From NCBI GenBank assembly GCA_035690885.1, contig DASSKC010000008.1, positions 1 to 41,051 on the forward strand: 41,051 nucleotides of DNA. The letters run 5' to 3'. This document shows, one piece after another, positions 22,754-31,153 of the stretch (positions are counted from its first letter, which is position 1; each line of letters opens with the position of its first letter). Below the pieces are notes generated by a model. It was not told the DNA's origin and made no database searches. It saw only the letters and a list, made by a program, of their open reading frames with translations. Position numbers and translations under genes: made by a program. This DNA comes from Oleiagrimonas sp035690885 (lineage in GTDB: Bacteria; Pseudomonadota; Gammaproteobacteria; Xanthomonadales; Rhodanobacteraceae).

Positions 22754-24307
22754 TCAGGCCACCACGGGTTCGGCTTCGCGCGGCGGCAGCGGCGCGGGCT
22801 GCTGCTCGCCGGTCGGCGTGGGGATGGGTACCGGCACCGCCGTGACGCCCTGGCGACGCGCGTCGCGTGCGGTGTGCCACATGTTCCAGGCCATCACGAT
22901 CATGCCCGAAAGAATGAACGTGCCGCCCAGCCAGCGCGTCACGTAGAACGGCTTGATGGCGATCAGGCTGGCCAGGAACGAATACTCCAGCGAACCGTCC
23001 GGCAAGGTGGCGCGCCACATCATGCCCTCGGTCACGCCCGCCACCCACATCGAGAACACGTAGGTCAGCGTGCCCAGCGTGTGCAGGTAAAAATGCGCAT
23101 TCATGGCGCGATGCGAATGCATCGCCTTGCGCCCCAGCAGGCGCGGCGCCATCGCGTACAGCGAGCCGATGGTGATCATCGCCACCCAGCCGAGCGATCC
23201 CGAATGCACGTGGGCGATGGTCCAGTCGGTGTAGTGCGACAGCGAGTTGACGGTCTTGAGCGCCATCATCGAGCCCTCGAACGTGGCCGCGCCGTAAAAC
23301 ACCAGCGCCATCACCATGAACTTCACCGCCGGGTCGGTCTTGAGCTTGTGCCACACACCCTTGAACGTCATCAACCCGTTCGCCGCCGAACCCCAGCTCG
23401 GCATCAGCAACACGAACGAAAACGCCATGCCCACCGACTGGGTCCAGTCCGGCAACGCGGTGTACATCAAGTGGTGCGCGCCGGCCCACATGTACACCGA
23501 GATCAGCGCCCAGAAATTGACGATCGAAAAGCGGTAGCTCCACAACGGTCGCCCGGCCTGACGCGGCACGTAGTAATACATCATGCCAAGGAAGCCGGCG
23601 GTCAGGAAAAATGCCACCGCGTTGTGCCCGTACCACCACTGCACCATGGCATCGACCACGCCGGCGTAGATCGGATAGGACTTGGCCCACGACACCGGCA
23701 CCGCCAGGTTGTTGACGATGTGCAGCAAGCCGACGGCGATGATGAAGGCGCCGTAATACCAGTTGGCGACGTAGATATGGCGAATGCGCCGGCGCGCCAG
23801 GGTGCCGAAAAACACCACCGCATAGCTGACCCACACGATGGCGATCATGATGTCGATCCACCACTCCGGCTCGGCGTATTCCTTGCCCTGGGTGAGGCCG
23901 AGCGGCATGGTGACGATGGCGGCCAGGCAGCACAACTGCCAACCCCAGAACACGAACATCGCCAGCTTGTCGAACGCCAGGCGCGCGTGCGAGGTGCGCT
24001 GCACGACGTAGAAGCATGTGCAGATCAGCGCATTGCCGCCAAAGGCGAAAATCACCCCGAACGTGTGCGCGGGGCGGATGCGACTGAAGGTCAACCACGG
24101 CGTATCGAAGTTCAGCGCCGGCCAACGCAACTGCGCCGCGGCCAGCAGCCCGATCGACATGCCGACCACGCCCCACACGATGGTGGCGACCATGAAACGG
24201 CGCACCACCTTGTCGTTGTAGGTCTCCACGGGAGCGGCCGCAGTCGACTCGGCCTGGGGAACCGAGTCGGTGCCGGTCAGTGCCAACGGGGCAAGTTCTT
24301 TGTGCAT
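22754..24307 (-). CDS. ccoN: cbb3-type cytochrome c oxidase subunit I
   Basis: About 517 aa from the ATG at 24307, or 520 from the ATG at 24316. Heme-copper oxidase core with some 12 transmembrane helices that binds the low-spin heme b and the heme b3-CuB centre. Signatures: RIRPAHTFGVIFAFGGNAL, VQWWYGHNAVAFFLT with the CuB His, MWAGAHHLMYTALPDW with the CuB His pair, and HVHSGSLGWVAMITIG near the heme His ligands. It reduces oxygen with high affinity. An FNR-type box is centred only 42 nt upstream of the 24307 ATG, unusually close, so either the mRNA is leaderless or translation starts further in. Confidence 0.95.
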   Translation of the reverse strand: MHKELAPLALTGTDSVPQAESTAAAPVETYNDKVVRRFMVATIVWGVVGMSIGLLAAAQLRWPALNFDTPWLTFSRIRPAHTFGVIFAFGGNALICTCFYVVQRTSHARLAFDKLAMFVFWGWQLCCLAAIVTMPLGLTQGKEYAEPEWWIDIMIAIVWVSYAVVFFGTLARRRIRHIYVANWYYGAFIIAVGLLHIVNNLAVPVSWAKSYPIYAGVVDAMVQWWYGHNAVAFFLTAGFLGMMYYYVPRQAGRPLWSYRFSIVNFWALISVYMWAGAHHLMYTALPDWTQSVGMAFSFVLLMPSWGSAANGLMTFKGVWHKLKTDPAVKFMVMALVFYGAATFEGSMMALKTVNSLSHYTDWTIAHVHSGSLGWVAMITIGSLYAMAPRLLGRKAMHSHRAMNAHFYLHTLGTLTYVFSMWVAGVTEGMMWRATLPDGSLEYSFLASLIAIKPFYVTRWLGGTFILSGMIVMAWNMWHTARDARRQGVTAVPVPIPTPTGEQQPAPLPPREAEPVVA

Positions 24308-24342
24308 GGCGCGCATTGTCGTGGCGCCGTCACGTGCTTCAT

Positions 24343-24356
24343 TTGACCTGGATCAA
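24343..24356 (-). promoter_or_regulatory. FNR/Anr box of the cco operon
   Basis: TTGAC-CTGG-ATCAA, nine of ten positions of the TTGAT-N4-ATCAA consensus. Centre 24349.5. The site is in the expected location for oxygen-dependent activation of cbb3 oxidase, which FNR, Anr or FixK controls in most proteobacteria. Confidence 0.8.
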
Positions 24357-24416
24357 ATGGCCGTCCAATCGCGCGCAAATGCCCTGCGGCACGCTGTCGC
24401 AATCGAGCGAACTCGA

Positions 24417-24463
24417 GGACCGCGGGCGTCTCCGCCCGTATGCGGACAGAATGTCCGCGGTCC
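24417..24463. repeat. Nested GC-rich palindromes between ccoN and the LCAT-like gene
   Basis: Outer arms GGACCGCGG (24417-24425) and CCGCGGTCC (24455-24463) enclose two small hairpins, GGGCG-TCTC-CGCCC and GCGGACA-GAA-TGTCCGC. It lies between the ccoN promoter and the 3' end of the LCAT-like gene and could terminate the latter, though no T run follows. Confidence 0.65.
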
Positions 24464-24474
24464 GATCGGTGTGT

Positions 24475-25614
24475 TCAGGCGATGTGCTTGCCGAGACTGT
24501 CGATGTCGCCATCAAAGACCGGAAAGTAGCGACGCCGACGCTTGACCGGGTCGCTGGCGGTACGCGGTTTCAGCATCAGCGCGCCATGACCTTGCAGCCA
24601 CAACGAGGTCAGGCTGGCCACGCGCGGGTCACGACAGGTCAGCGCGTGCTCGCCGATATTGTCGAAGGCGGCCAGACGCACACCCTTGATCGCGGCGCTG
24701 GGCAGCCACACGCGCCCGTCGCCGCGGGTGTCCACGTCGGCATGGGCAAAGTCGAACCAGTTCGGGTTGGGACGGTTTTTCGTCAGCACCGGCAATGCGC
24801 ACGGTGTCGGTTGGCCGCTGCCGCAGATGACGAGCACCTTGTCGGCAGCCTTGGCCAGTGCCGCGTCCGGTACCATCGGCGCGTTGCTGTGTCCGCCCCG
24901 GTGTGTTTTCCGGCCGCGGGCAAAGGCCCCGGCATCACGCAGGAATGTCGGCTGGAAGGTCTCGCCGCCAGCGACGTTGGCTTGCCAGTTGTCGGGATTG
25001 AACAAGTCCACGCCACGACCATGCTCGTTGACCGCCGCACCGGGCCAGGAGGGCGTCATCTGGTAGACGGACGGGAATCCGCGCACGATGCGTCGCTCGC
25101 TCCGGTCGGTACCGAACCAGGCATCGGTCTCGCCCACCACCAACGCATAGGTTGCGCCAATGGAGCCACGAAACGGCGGTGCAATGAAGGCCACGCGTTC
25201 GATGCCGGAAAGCGGCTCGCGGCGGTTGCGCAAGGTCAGCGCCGAGCGCAGCAGCAGCCCGCCCATCGAGTGCGTGACGAACTTCAACTGCGGCGAGCGC
25301 CCGGCCTGGTGCTCGCGTTCGCAGACTTCTTCCAGCATTGCCACAAGTCGCTTGGCCGACACTTCCAGACGCTGCCGCCAGTCGTAGCTGAAAGCGTATA
25401 CCGGCTCCGGTGCCAGCCAGGCGCGAAGCTTGTGCATGATCGGGCCGTAAGCTTCATCGAGCAGTCGTGTCGGTTGCAACCAATGATCCATGCCGCCATC
25501 GAGCGCCAGTGCCATCGGGTCGGCGACCGGACGCGTCCAGCGGCTGGGCCAATCGGGCGCGTAGGTGTCGACCAGTTCGGAGCCCTTGATGCCGGGGATG
25601 AAAATGACGGCCAT
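24475..25614 (-). CDS. LCAT/PGAP1-like alpha/beta hydrolase
   Basis: 379 aa from the ATG at 25614, with AGGAT five bases upstream. The N-terminus MAVIFIPGIKGSEL is the lid/oxyanion strand of the lecithin:cholesterol acyltransferase-like hydrolases. The nucleophile is Ser116 in FVTHSMGGLL, and AFSYDWRQ precedes it as in LCAT (YDWR). Later Asp and His of the triad are not assigned with certainty; GEHAL near the C-terminus is a candidate for the His. No signal peptide is visible from this start. Substrates would be lipid or ester bonds. It stands alone between the cco promoter and gap. Confidence 0.8.
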   Translation of the reverse strand: MAVIFIPGIKGSELVDTYAPDWPSRWTRPVADPMALALDGGMDHWLQPTRLLDEAYGPIMHKLRAWLAPEPVYAFSYDWRQRLEVSAKRLVAMLEEVCEREHQAGRSPQLKFVTHSMGGLLLRSALTLRNRREPLSGIERVAFIAPPFRGSIGATYALVVGETDAWFGTDRSERRIVRGFPSVYQMTPSWPGAAVNEHGRGVDLFNPDNWQANVAGGETFQPTFLRDAGAFARGRKTHRGGHSNAPMVPDAALAKAADKVLVICGSGQPTPCALPVLTKNRPNPNWFDFAHADVDTRGDGRVWLPSAAIKGVRLAAFDNIGEHALTCRDPRVASLTSLWLQGHGALMLKPRTASDPVKRRRRYFPVFDGDIDSLGKHIA

Positions 25615-25961
25615 GCATGATCCTGTGCAAGCGAGTGTGGTAAATGCCAAGCGCCAACGATGATGTTGCCGTGTGGCACCCGTGATGCGTGCTTCAATGT
25701 ACCGCGCTGGTGTCTTCAGCACACCCGTTCAGCGATATGGCGTGACTCGGGCTTGAGCGTGTCTGTCACGGGGGTTTGCATGAAAGGATGTCACAGTGCC
25801 TTGCCATGGCATGCAAGATACAAATGATTTCGCCCCGGTGCAGTCCGGGGCGAAATCATTCTGTACGAACGCGGCGGGGACGTGTTTTCGGTTGACGTTG
25901 TTCGCTTTCAGCGGGCTGTCATGCGCCGGAACGTGTCCCCCGACAGCCCGGCGAGACCGTC
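25615..25961. other. 347-nt intergenic region between the LCAT-like gene and gap
   Basis: Holds the hairpin at 25823-25860 and presumably the promoter of the LCAT-like gene. Apart from these I see no gene-like frame with a ribosome site and no known RNA motif. Confidence 0.5.
25823..25860 (-). terminator. Perfect 16-bp hairpin after gap
   Basis: The arms 25823-25838 and 25845-25860 are perfectly complementary (AATGATTTCGCCCCGG and its inverse) with a 6-nt loop. It lies about 100 nt past the gap stop. On the minus strand it is followed by TTGTATCTTG, which lacks a T run, so the terminator call is plausible but not canonical; it may also be an mRNA-stabilising stem. Confidence 0.55.
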
Positions 25962-26975
25962 TTACTTGGCTGCCATCAACGCTACCGTCATGTCCAGCAT
26001 GCGGTTGGAGAAACCCCACTCGTTGTCATACCACGACAACACCTTGACCAGGGTGCCATCCATGACGCGAGTCTGGGTTGCGTCATAGGTGCTCGAGGCC
26101 GGGTTGTGGTTGAAGTCGATCGACACCAGCGGCTTTTCGTTGACGTCGAGAATGCCCTTGAGCGGGCCGTTGGCGGCGGCGTTGATGGCCGCGTCGATTT
26201 CGTCCTTGCTGGTGGCCTTCTTGGCCACGAAGGTCAGGTCGACCACCGATACGTTGATCACTGGCACGCGCATGGCGAAGCCGTCCAGCTTGCCGTTCAA
26301 TTCCGGCAGCACCAGGCCGACCGCCTTGGCCGCACCGGTGGCCGCCGGGATCTGGCTGTGCGTGGCGCTGCGCGCGCGACGCAGATCCTTGTGATAGACG
26401 TCCGACAACACCTGGTCGTTGGTGTAGGCGTGGATCGTGGTCATCAGACCGTGCTCGATGCCGATCGATTCGTTCAGCACCTTGGCCAGCGGCGCCAGGC
26501 AGTTGGTGGTGCAGCTGGCGTTGGAGATCACTTCCAGGCCCGAGTTCAACTGGTCGGAGTTGACGCCCATCACGAAGGTGCCGTCGATGTCCTTGTCGCC
26601 GGGCGCGGAGATGATGACCTTTTTGGCACCGGCGGCCAGGTGCGGCGCGGCTTTGGCCTTGGAGCGGAACAGGCCGGTGCACTCGAGCACCACGTCGACA
26701 CCCAGGTCGCCCCAGGGCAGGTCGGCCGGATTGCGCTCGGCGCAGACCTTGATGCGGTCGCCGTTGACGACCAGATCGCCACCGTCGACGGACACTTCAC
26801 CGGGGAACTTGCCGTGAGCGGTGTCGTACTGGGTCAGATGGGCATTGGTTTCGGCGTCACCCAGATCGTTGATGGCGACAACCTGGATTTCGTTGGTGCG
26901 ATTGGATTCGTACAGTGCGCGCAGCACATTGCGGCCGATACGACCGTAACCATTGATGGCGACCTTGATGGCCAT
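25962..26975 (-). CDS. gap: Glyceraldehyde-3-phosphate dehydrogenase, type I
   Basis: 337 aa. Glycolytic enzyme converting G3P, NAD and phosphate to 1,3-bisphosphoglycerate. The N-terminal MAIKVAINGYGRIGRN is the Rossmann motif; VAINDLGD (residues 33-40) suits NAD rather than NADP. The active site is Cys155 in SNASCTTNCLAP with His182 in IHAYTNDQ. The C-terminal WYDNEWGFSNRM is intact. Start at 26975 with GGAGG upstream. It is a single-gene unit with a hairpin downstream and a TAAAAT -10 candidate 59-64 nt upstream. Confidence 0.97.
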   Translation of the reverse strand: MAIKVAINGYGRIGRNVLRALYESNRTNEIQVVAINDLGDAETNAHLTQYDTAHGKFPGEVSVDGGDLVVNGDRIKVCAERNPADLPWGDLGVDVVLECTGLFRSKAKAAPHLAAGAKKVIISAPGDKDIDGTFVMGVNSDQLNSGLEVISNASCTTNCLAPLAKVLNESIGIEHGLMTTIHAYTNDQVLSDVYHKDLRRARSATHSQIPAATGAAKAVGLVLPELNGKLDGFAMRVPVINVSVVDLTFVAKKATSKDEIDAAINAAANGPLKGILDVNEKPLVSIDFNHNPASSTYDATQTRVMDGTLVKVLSWYDNEWGFSNRMLDMTVALMAAK

Positions 26976-27033
26976 GGGGCGGGGCCCTCCGGATTCGTGC
27001 GGGGAACCGGCCAATGCGGCCGGGAGAACTTCC

Positions 27034-27039
27034 ATTTTA
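27034..27039 (-). promoter_or_regulatory. Candidate -10 element of gap
   Basis: TAAAAT on the minus strand, 59 nt upstream of the gap start, preceded by GC. No good -35 hexamer is seen at 16-18 bp. Confidence 0.35.
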
Positions 27040-27130
27040 GCGTGAACATGCATCGGCTGCCGCGCGCCGTTATGCCTTGCGGGCCGCGGTGGCATACTTG
27101 AGCGACTATTTGACGCACATGGAGATCGTC

Positions 27131-27934
27131 ATGCTGTCACGTCGCTTTGCCGCTGTGGTTTTCGTGTCCTGCCTGCTGGTTGCGCCGGCCGCGATGGCCT
27201 GGGGGCCGCTCGGGCATCGTGTGGTGGCGGCGCTGGCGTGGAGCCAGATGACGCCGACGGCGCGTGCGGCGGTGACAAAACTGCTGGCGTCCGGTGACGC
27301 CGGCAAGCTGGTCGACATAGCCAGCTGGGCCGACCATCTGCGCCACGATCCCGACCATCAGCGCCTGTGGAAGCGCACGCGGCGCATGCACTACATCAAT
27401 TTCAGCAGCAGCGATTGCCAGTACAAGCCGGCGCGCCAGTGCCAAAACGGCGAATGTGTGGTGGCTGCGATCGAGCACTACGAAGCCATTCTCGCCAACC
27501 GCGACCTGCCGGCCAGCCAGCGTTTGCGCGCGTTGAAATTCGTGGTCCATTTCATCGGCGACGAGCACCAGCCCCTGCATGCCGGTTATCGGCACGACGC
27601 TGGCGGCAATTTCTTTCAGGTGCAATTCGATGGCGAGGGCAGCAATCTGCACCGGGTGTGGGACTCGGGAATGCTCGATACACGCGGTTTGACGTGGAAG
27701 GCCTACGCCAAGCGCCTGCAAGCCGAGGGGCCGGTCAATCTGCCCGCGGCCGAACCGGGCGTGAAGCCGCCGGTGCAATGGGCCGAGGAATCGTGTCGCA
27801 TCACGCGCGACATTTATCCGTCGAGCCACAAGATTGGTGCCGCGTATACGCACAAGTGGTTGCCGGTGGCCGATCGGCGCTTGCGTGAGGCGGGGGCGCG
27901 GCTGGCCGGGGTGCTGAACCGGATTCTCGGCTGA
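27131..27934 (+). CDS. S1/P1-type nuclease, secreted
   Basis: 267 aa from the ATG at 27131 (GGAG at 27121-27124). Signal peptide residues 1-23 (ends APAAMA), so the mature protein starts with Trp24 in WGPLGHRVVA; in P1 nuclease the N-terminal Trp itself coordinates zinc, which supports this cleavage site. Further metal ligands: His29, Asp in DIASWADH, His in RRMHYINF, and HFIGDEHQPLHAG with the conserved His and Asp. The enzyme cleaves single-stranded RNA and DNA to 5'-nucleotides, likely for phosphate or nucleotide scavenging in the periplasm or outside. All trinuclear zinc ligands I can identify are present. Divergent from gap. Confidence 0.93.
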   Translation: MLSRRFAAVVFVSCLLVAPAAMAWGPLGHRVVAALAWSQMTPTARAAVTKLLASGDAGKLVDIASWADHLRHDPDHQRLWKRTRRMHYINFSSSDCQYKPARQCQNGECVVAAIEHYEAILANRDLPASQRLRALKFVVHFIGDEHQPLHAGYRHDAGGNFFQVQFDGEGSNLHRVWDSGMLDTRGLTWKAYAKRLQAEGPVNLPAAEPGVKPPVQWAEESCRITRDIYPSSHKIGAAYTHKWLPVADRRLREAGARLAGVLNRILG

Positions 27935-27981
27935 TTGGGCGAGGAGAGGGTGCCAAGTACACGCTACGCCTGATTGGGCGA

Positions 27982-28058
27982 GGGTACCGGGTACACTTTC
28001 TGGCGCAGGTTCCTTGCATGGAGCGGGAAACCGCAACCAGAAAGTGTACCCGGTACCC
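27982..28058. repeat. Long hairpin element, copy 1 (left of valS)
   Basis: Perfect 22-bp inverted arms at 27982-28003 and 28037-28058, starting GGGTACCGGGTACAC, with an inner 33-nt segment that is itself partly palindromic. A second copy lies at 31281-31358 with identical arms and the inner segment in opposite orientation. Confidence 0.9.
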
Positions 28059-28127
28059 CGGCAAGCTCCGAGTTCGCGGCAAGCATTGTTTTTACCCCGG
28101 CAAGCTCCGAGCTGGCGGCAAGCATTG
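28054..28127 (+). repeat. Two 35-bp direct repeats following hairpin copy 1
   Basis: Units at 28054-28088 and 28093-28127 (39-bp period) begin TACCCCGGCAAGCTCCGAG and end GGCAAGCATTG, with two mismatches. A related 35-bp unit follows hairpin copy 2 at 31354-31388. They occupy the gap between the nuclease and valS 3' ends. Confidence 0.85.
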
Positions 28128-28138
28128 TCTGCCTCCGA

Positions 28139-31057
28139 TCACGCCTCAAGCCGCTTCAACTGCTCGGCAAGCGCATCACGTTGCGTGCTCCAGTCACCCA
28201 ACCGATCGCGCTCCTGCGCCACCACTTCGGCCGGCGCGTTGTCGACAAAACGCGCATTGCCGAGCTTGCCTTCGCACTTCCTGATCTCGCCGCCGATGCG
28301 CTTGATCTCGCGTTCGAGGCGGGCCTTCTCGGCATCCAGGTCGATCAAGCCGGCCAGCGGAATCAGGACGCGCAGCTTGCCGACCACGGACGCGGCGGCG
28401 GGCGGTTCGGCATCGTTGGCGGCCAGCCAGTCCTGCGATTGCAGGCGGCCCAGAAAGGCCAGTGACGGGGCGAACTCCCGTGCGCGCTGACGATCGCTTG
28501 CTTCCCCATCGGCCAACAGCAAATCGATCGACTTGCTCGGCGCGATGTTCATTTCGGCGCGGATGCGGCGCACGCCCGAAAGCACGGCCTTGAGCCATTC
28601 GATGTCGGCGTCGGCATCCGGGTCGGCGGTGAAATCGGCGGCGCGGGGGTAGGGTCGCGCCATGATGGTGTCGGCGTCGATGTCCAGCCTGGGCGCCACT
28701 TCCTGCCAGATTTCCTCGGTGATGAACGGGATGACCGGGTGCAGCGCGCGCAGCACGTTTTCCAGCGCGGTCAGCAGCGTGCGACGCGTGGATGCCGCGG
28801 CCGCTTCGTCATCGCCGTTCAACGCCGGCTTGGCCAGCTCCAGGAACCAGTCGCAGTACTCGTTCCAGACAAACTCGTACAGTGCTTGCGCGAGATGATC
28901 GAAGCGATAGCTCGCAAAGTGCTGTTCGGCTTCCGCCAGTGTGCTTTTCAACCGCGTCAAAATCCACCGTTCCGCAGCAGTGGCCGGATTTTGTCCTTCT
29001 CCCTCCGGGAGAAGGTGGCGCGAAGCGACGGATGAGGGTTCGGTGTTTTCGGAAGTGTGCGCTCCGGGCGCACCCTCTCCCCAACCCCTCTCCCGAGGGG
29101 AGAGGGGCTCGTCACCCACATTCATCAGCACGAAACGCGCGGCATTCCAGAGCTTGTTGCAGAACGCCTTGTAGCCCTCGGCGCGGCTGATGTCGAAGTT
29201 GATGGTGCGGCTGTAGCTGGCCAGCGCGGCGAAGGTGAAGCGCAGCGCGTCGGTGCCGATGGCGGGGATGCCGTCGGGGTATTGCTTGCGGATGCGTTTC
29301 TCGACCTTGTCTCGGACTTTCGGCAGCAGCAGTTTTTCGGTCGACTTGACGACCAGCGGCTCGAGCTCGATGCCGTCGATCAGGTCCAGTGGATCCAGCG
29401 TGTTGCCCTTGGACTTGGACATCTTCTTGCCTTCGGCATCACGCACGATGGCGTTGATGTAGACCTCCTTGAAGGGGATCTCGCCGGTGAAGTACAAGGT
29501 CGCCATGACCATGCGCGCCACCCAGAAGAAGATGATGTCGAAGCCGGTGACCAGCACCGCGCTGGGCAGGTAGATCTTGTCGGCGCTCCAGTTGGCGACG
29601 ACGTTGCCGTCGGCGTCGGTGACCGGGCCGTCCAGCGGCCAGCCGAGGGTGGAGAACGGCCACAGTGCGGAGCTGAACCAGGTGTCGAGCACGTCATCGT
29701 CCTGGCGCAGCGCACCGACCGGCTCGGTCGTGGCATGGGCGCGCGCGTCGGCCTCGTCCTCGCCGACGAAAATGTTGCCGGCTTCGTCGTAGAACGCCGG
29801 GATGCGATGGCCCCACCACAGCTGGCGGCTGATGCACCAGTCCTGGATGTTGTCCAGCCACTGCGTGTAGGTATTGGTCCAGTTTTCCGGCACGAACTTG
29901 ATCTTGCCCGAGCGCACCGCGTCCAGCGCCGGTCCGGAGATTTTTTCGCGGCCCTTGTCGGAGGTCAGGTCGACGAACCACTGGTCGGTCAGCATCGGCT
30001 CGATGACGGCTTCGGAGCGCTGGCTGATCGGCAGCTGGTAGGTGTGCGGTTCCACCTTGAGCAGGAAATCGAAGCGTTCCAGGTCGGCCACGACCGCCTT
30101 GCGCGCCTCGTAGCGGTCCATGCCGCGGTAGGCTTCGGGCGCCAGATCATTCATGTGCGCATCGAGCGTCATGATGGTGATCATCTCGATGTCATGGCGC
30201 TTGGCGACTTCGTGATCGTTGAAGTCGTGCGCGCCGGTGATCTTGACGCAGCCCGAGCCGAACTCGCGGTCGACGTAGTCGTCGGCGATGATCGGGATGC
30301 GCCGGTTGCACAAGGGCAGGTCGACGTATTTGCCGACCAGGTGCCGGTAACGCTCGTCTTCGGGATGCACTGCGAGCGCGCCGTCGGCGAGCATGGTTTC
30401 CGGGCGTGTGGTGGCGATCGTCATGCCGCGCACGCCGTCGATGGGGCCGTCGGCGAACGGGTAGCAGATGTACCACATCGAGCCCTGGCTCTCGACGTTG
30501 TCCACTTCCAGGTCCGACACCGCCGTGCCCAGCACCGGGTCCCAATTGACCAGGCGATTGCCGCGATAGATCAGGCCGTCGCGGTACCACTCGATGAACA
30601 CTTTGCGTACGGCCGCGGACAGGCCTTCGTCCATGGTGAAGCGCTCGCGCGACCAGTCGGCGGCGGTGCCCAGGCGGCGCATCTGCGTGGTGATGGTGGA
30701 GCCGGATTCGCCTTTCCATTGCCACACGCGGTCGATGAAGGCCTCGCGGCCCAGCGCATGCTTGTCGGTATCCTGCGCGGCCAGCTGGTTTTCCACGATT
30801 TTCTGTGTGGCGATGCCGGCGTGGTCGGTGCCGACCTGCCATAACGTGCTCTTGCCGGACATGCGCTGGTAGCGGATCAGCATGTCCATCACGGTCTGCT
30901 GGAACGCATGGCCCATGTGCAGCGTGCCGGTCACGTTCGGCGGCGGCAGCACGATGCAGTACGGGTCACCCTTGCCGGTGGGCTTGAAGCAGCCGTGGTT
31001 TTCCCAGTAGTCGTACCACTTGGATTCGATCGGGCCGGGTTGGAAGCTTTTGTCCAT
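28139..31057 (-). CDS. valS: Valyl-tRNA synthetase, carrying an in-frame repeat insertion
   Basis: 972 aa class I synthetase charging tRNA-Val, with an editing domain. The HIGH box is HMGH in PPPNVTGTLHMGHAFQ and the KMSKS box is in GKKMSKSKGN. Residues about 651-688 (genome 28994-29107) are foreign: they encode PLSPRERGWGEG and HLLPEGEG, typical translations of a widespread palindromic repeat. The insertion lies between RFVLMN at the end of the catalytic core and AERWIL at the start of the anticodon-binding domain, the same junction as in E. coli ValS. Without the 38 residues the length would be 934. The frame stays open, and both flanks are intact, so the gene is probably functional. Confidence 0.97.
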   Translation of the reverse strand: MDKSFQPGPIESKWYDYWENHGCFKPTGKGDPYCIVLPPPNVTGTLHMGHAFQQTVMDMLIRYQRMSGKSTLWQVGTDHAGIATQKIVENQLAAQDTDKHALGREAFIDRVWQWKGESGSTITTQMRRLGTAADWSRERFTMDEGLSAAVRKVFIEWYRDGLIYRGNRLVNWDPVLGTAVSDLEVDNVESQGSMWYICYPFADGPIDGVRGMTIATTRPETMLADGALAVHPEDERYRHLVGKYVDLPLCNRRIPIIADDYVDREFGSGCVKITGAHDFNDHEVAKRHDIEMITIMTLDAHMNDLAPEAYRGMDRYEARKAVVADLERFDFLLKVEPHTYQLPISQRSEAVIEPMLTDQWFVDLTSDKGREKISGPALDAVRSGKIKFVPENWTNTYTQWLDNIQDWCISRQLWWGHRIPAFYDEAGNIFVGEDEADARAHATTEPVGALRQDDDVLDTWFSSALWPFSTLGWPLDGPVTDADGNVVANWSADKIYLPSAVLVTGFDIIFFWVARMVMATLYFTGEIPFKEVYINAIVRDAEGKKMSKSKGNTLDPLDLIDGIELEPLVVKSTEKLLLPKVRDKVEKRIRKQYPDGIPAIGTDALRFTFAALASYSRTINFDISRAEGYKAFCNKLWNAARFVLMNVGDEPLSPRERGWGEGAPGAHTSENTEPSSVASRHLLPEGEGQNPATAAERWILTRLKSTLAEAEQHFASYRFDHLAQALYEFVWNEYCDWFLELAKPALNGDDEAAAASTRRTLLTALENVLRALHPVIPFITEEIWQEVAPRLDIDADTIMARPYPRAADFTADPDADADIEWLKAVLSGVRRIRAEMNIAPSKSIDLLLADGEASDRQRAREFAPSLAFLGRLQSQDWLAANDAEPPAAASVVGKLRVLIPLAGLIDLDAEKARLEREIKRIGGEIRKCEGKLGNARFVDNAPAEVVAQERDRLGDWSTQRDALAEQLKRLEA
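28994..29107 (-). repeat. 114-bp palindromic repeat inserted in frame in valS
   Basis: Read on the minus strand it has hairpin CCCTCTCCCCTCGGGAGAGG, a middle with ACCCTCATCCGTCGCTTCGC, and a final CTTCTCCCGGAGGGAGAAG hairpin. The order and sequence match the element core at 12079-12228. The length is a multiple of three and contains no stop in the valS frame. Confidence 0.9.
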
Positions 31058-31153
31058 GGGGCAGGGCGCGCGTGCAGGCGAAACCGGTGATTGTACGGCG
31101 CGGCCAGGCAGAGTGCGAGGGAGAGGGGTGGGGTTGAGCCGTGCGGCGAGCTG

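Noticed and set aside
22739..24346. A 535-codon open frame on the plus strand opposite ccoN
   Set aside because: The translation is a low-complexity His/Arg/Gln-rich shadow; ccoN is unambiguous.
27950..28138. Small peptides encoded by the hairpin elements (frames with GTGYTFW and RYPGTP)
   Set aside because: The same phrases arise in several frames and on both strands because the element is palindromic; no ribosome site or conserved frame supports translation.
29057..30844. A 595-codon open frame on the plus strand opposite valS
   Set aside because: Same reason: valS on the minus strand has complete synthetase motifs, and the antisense frame has none.
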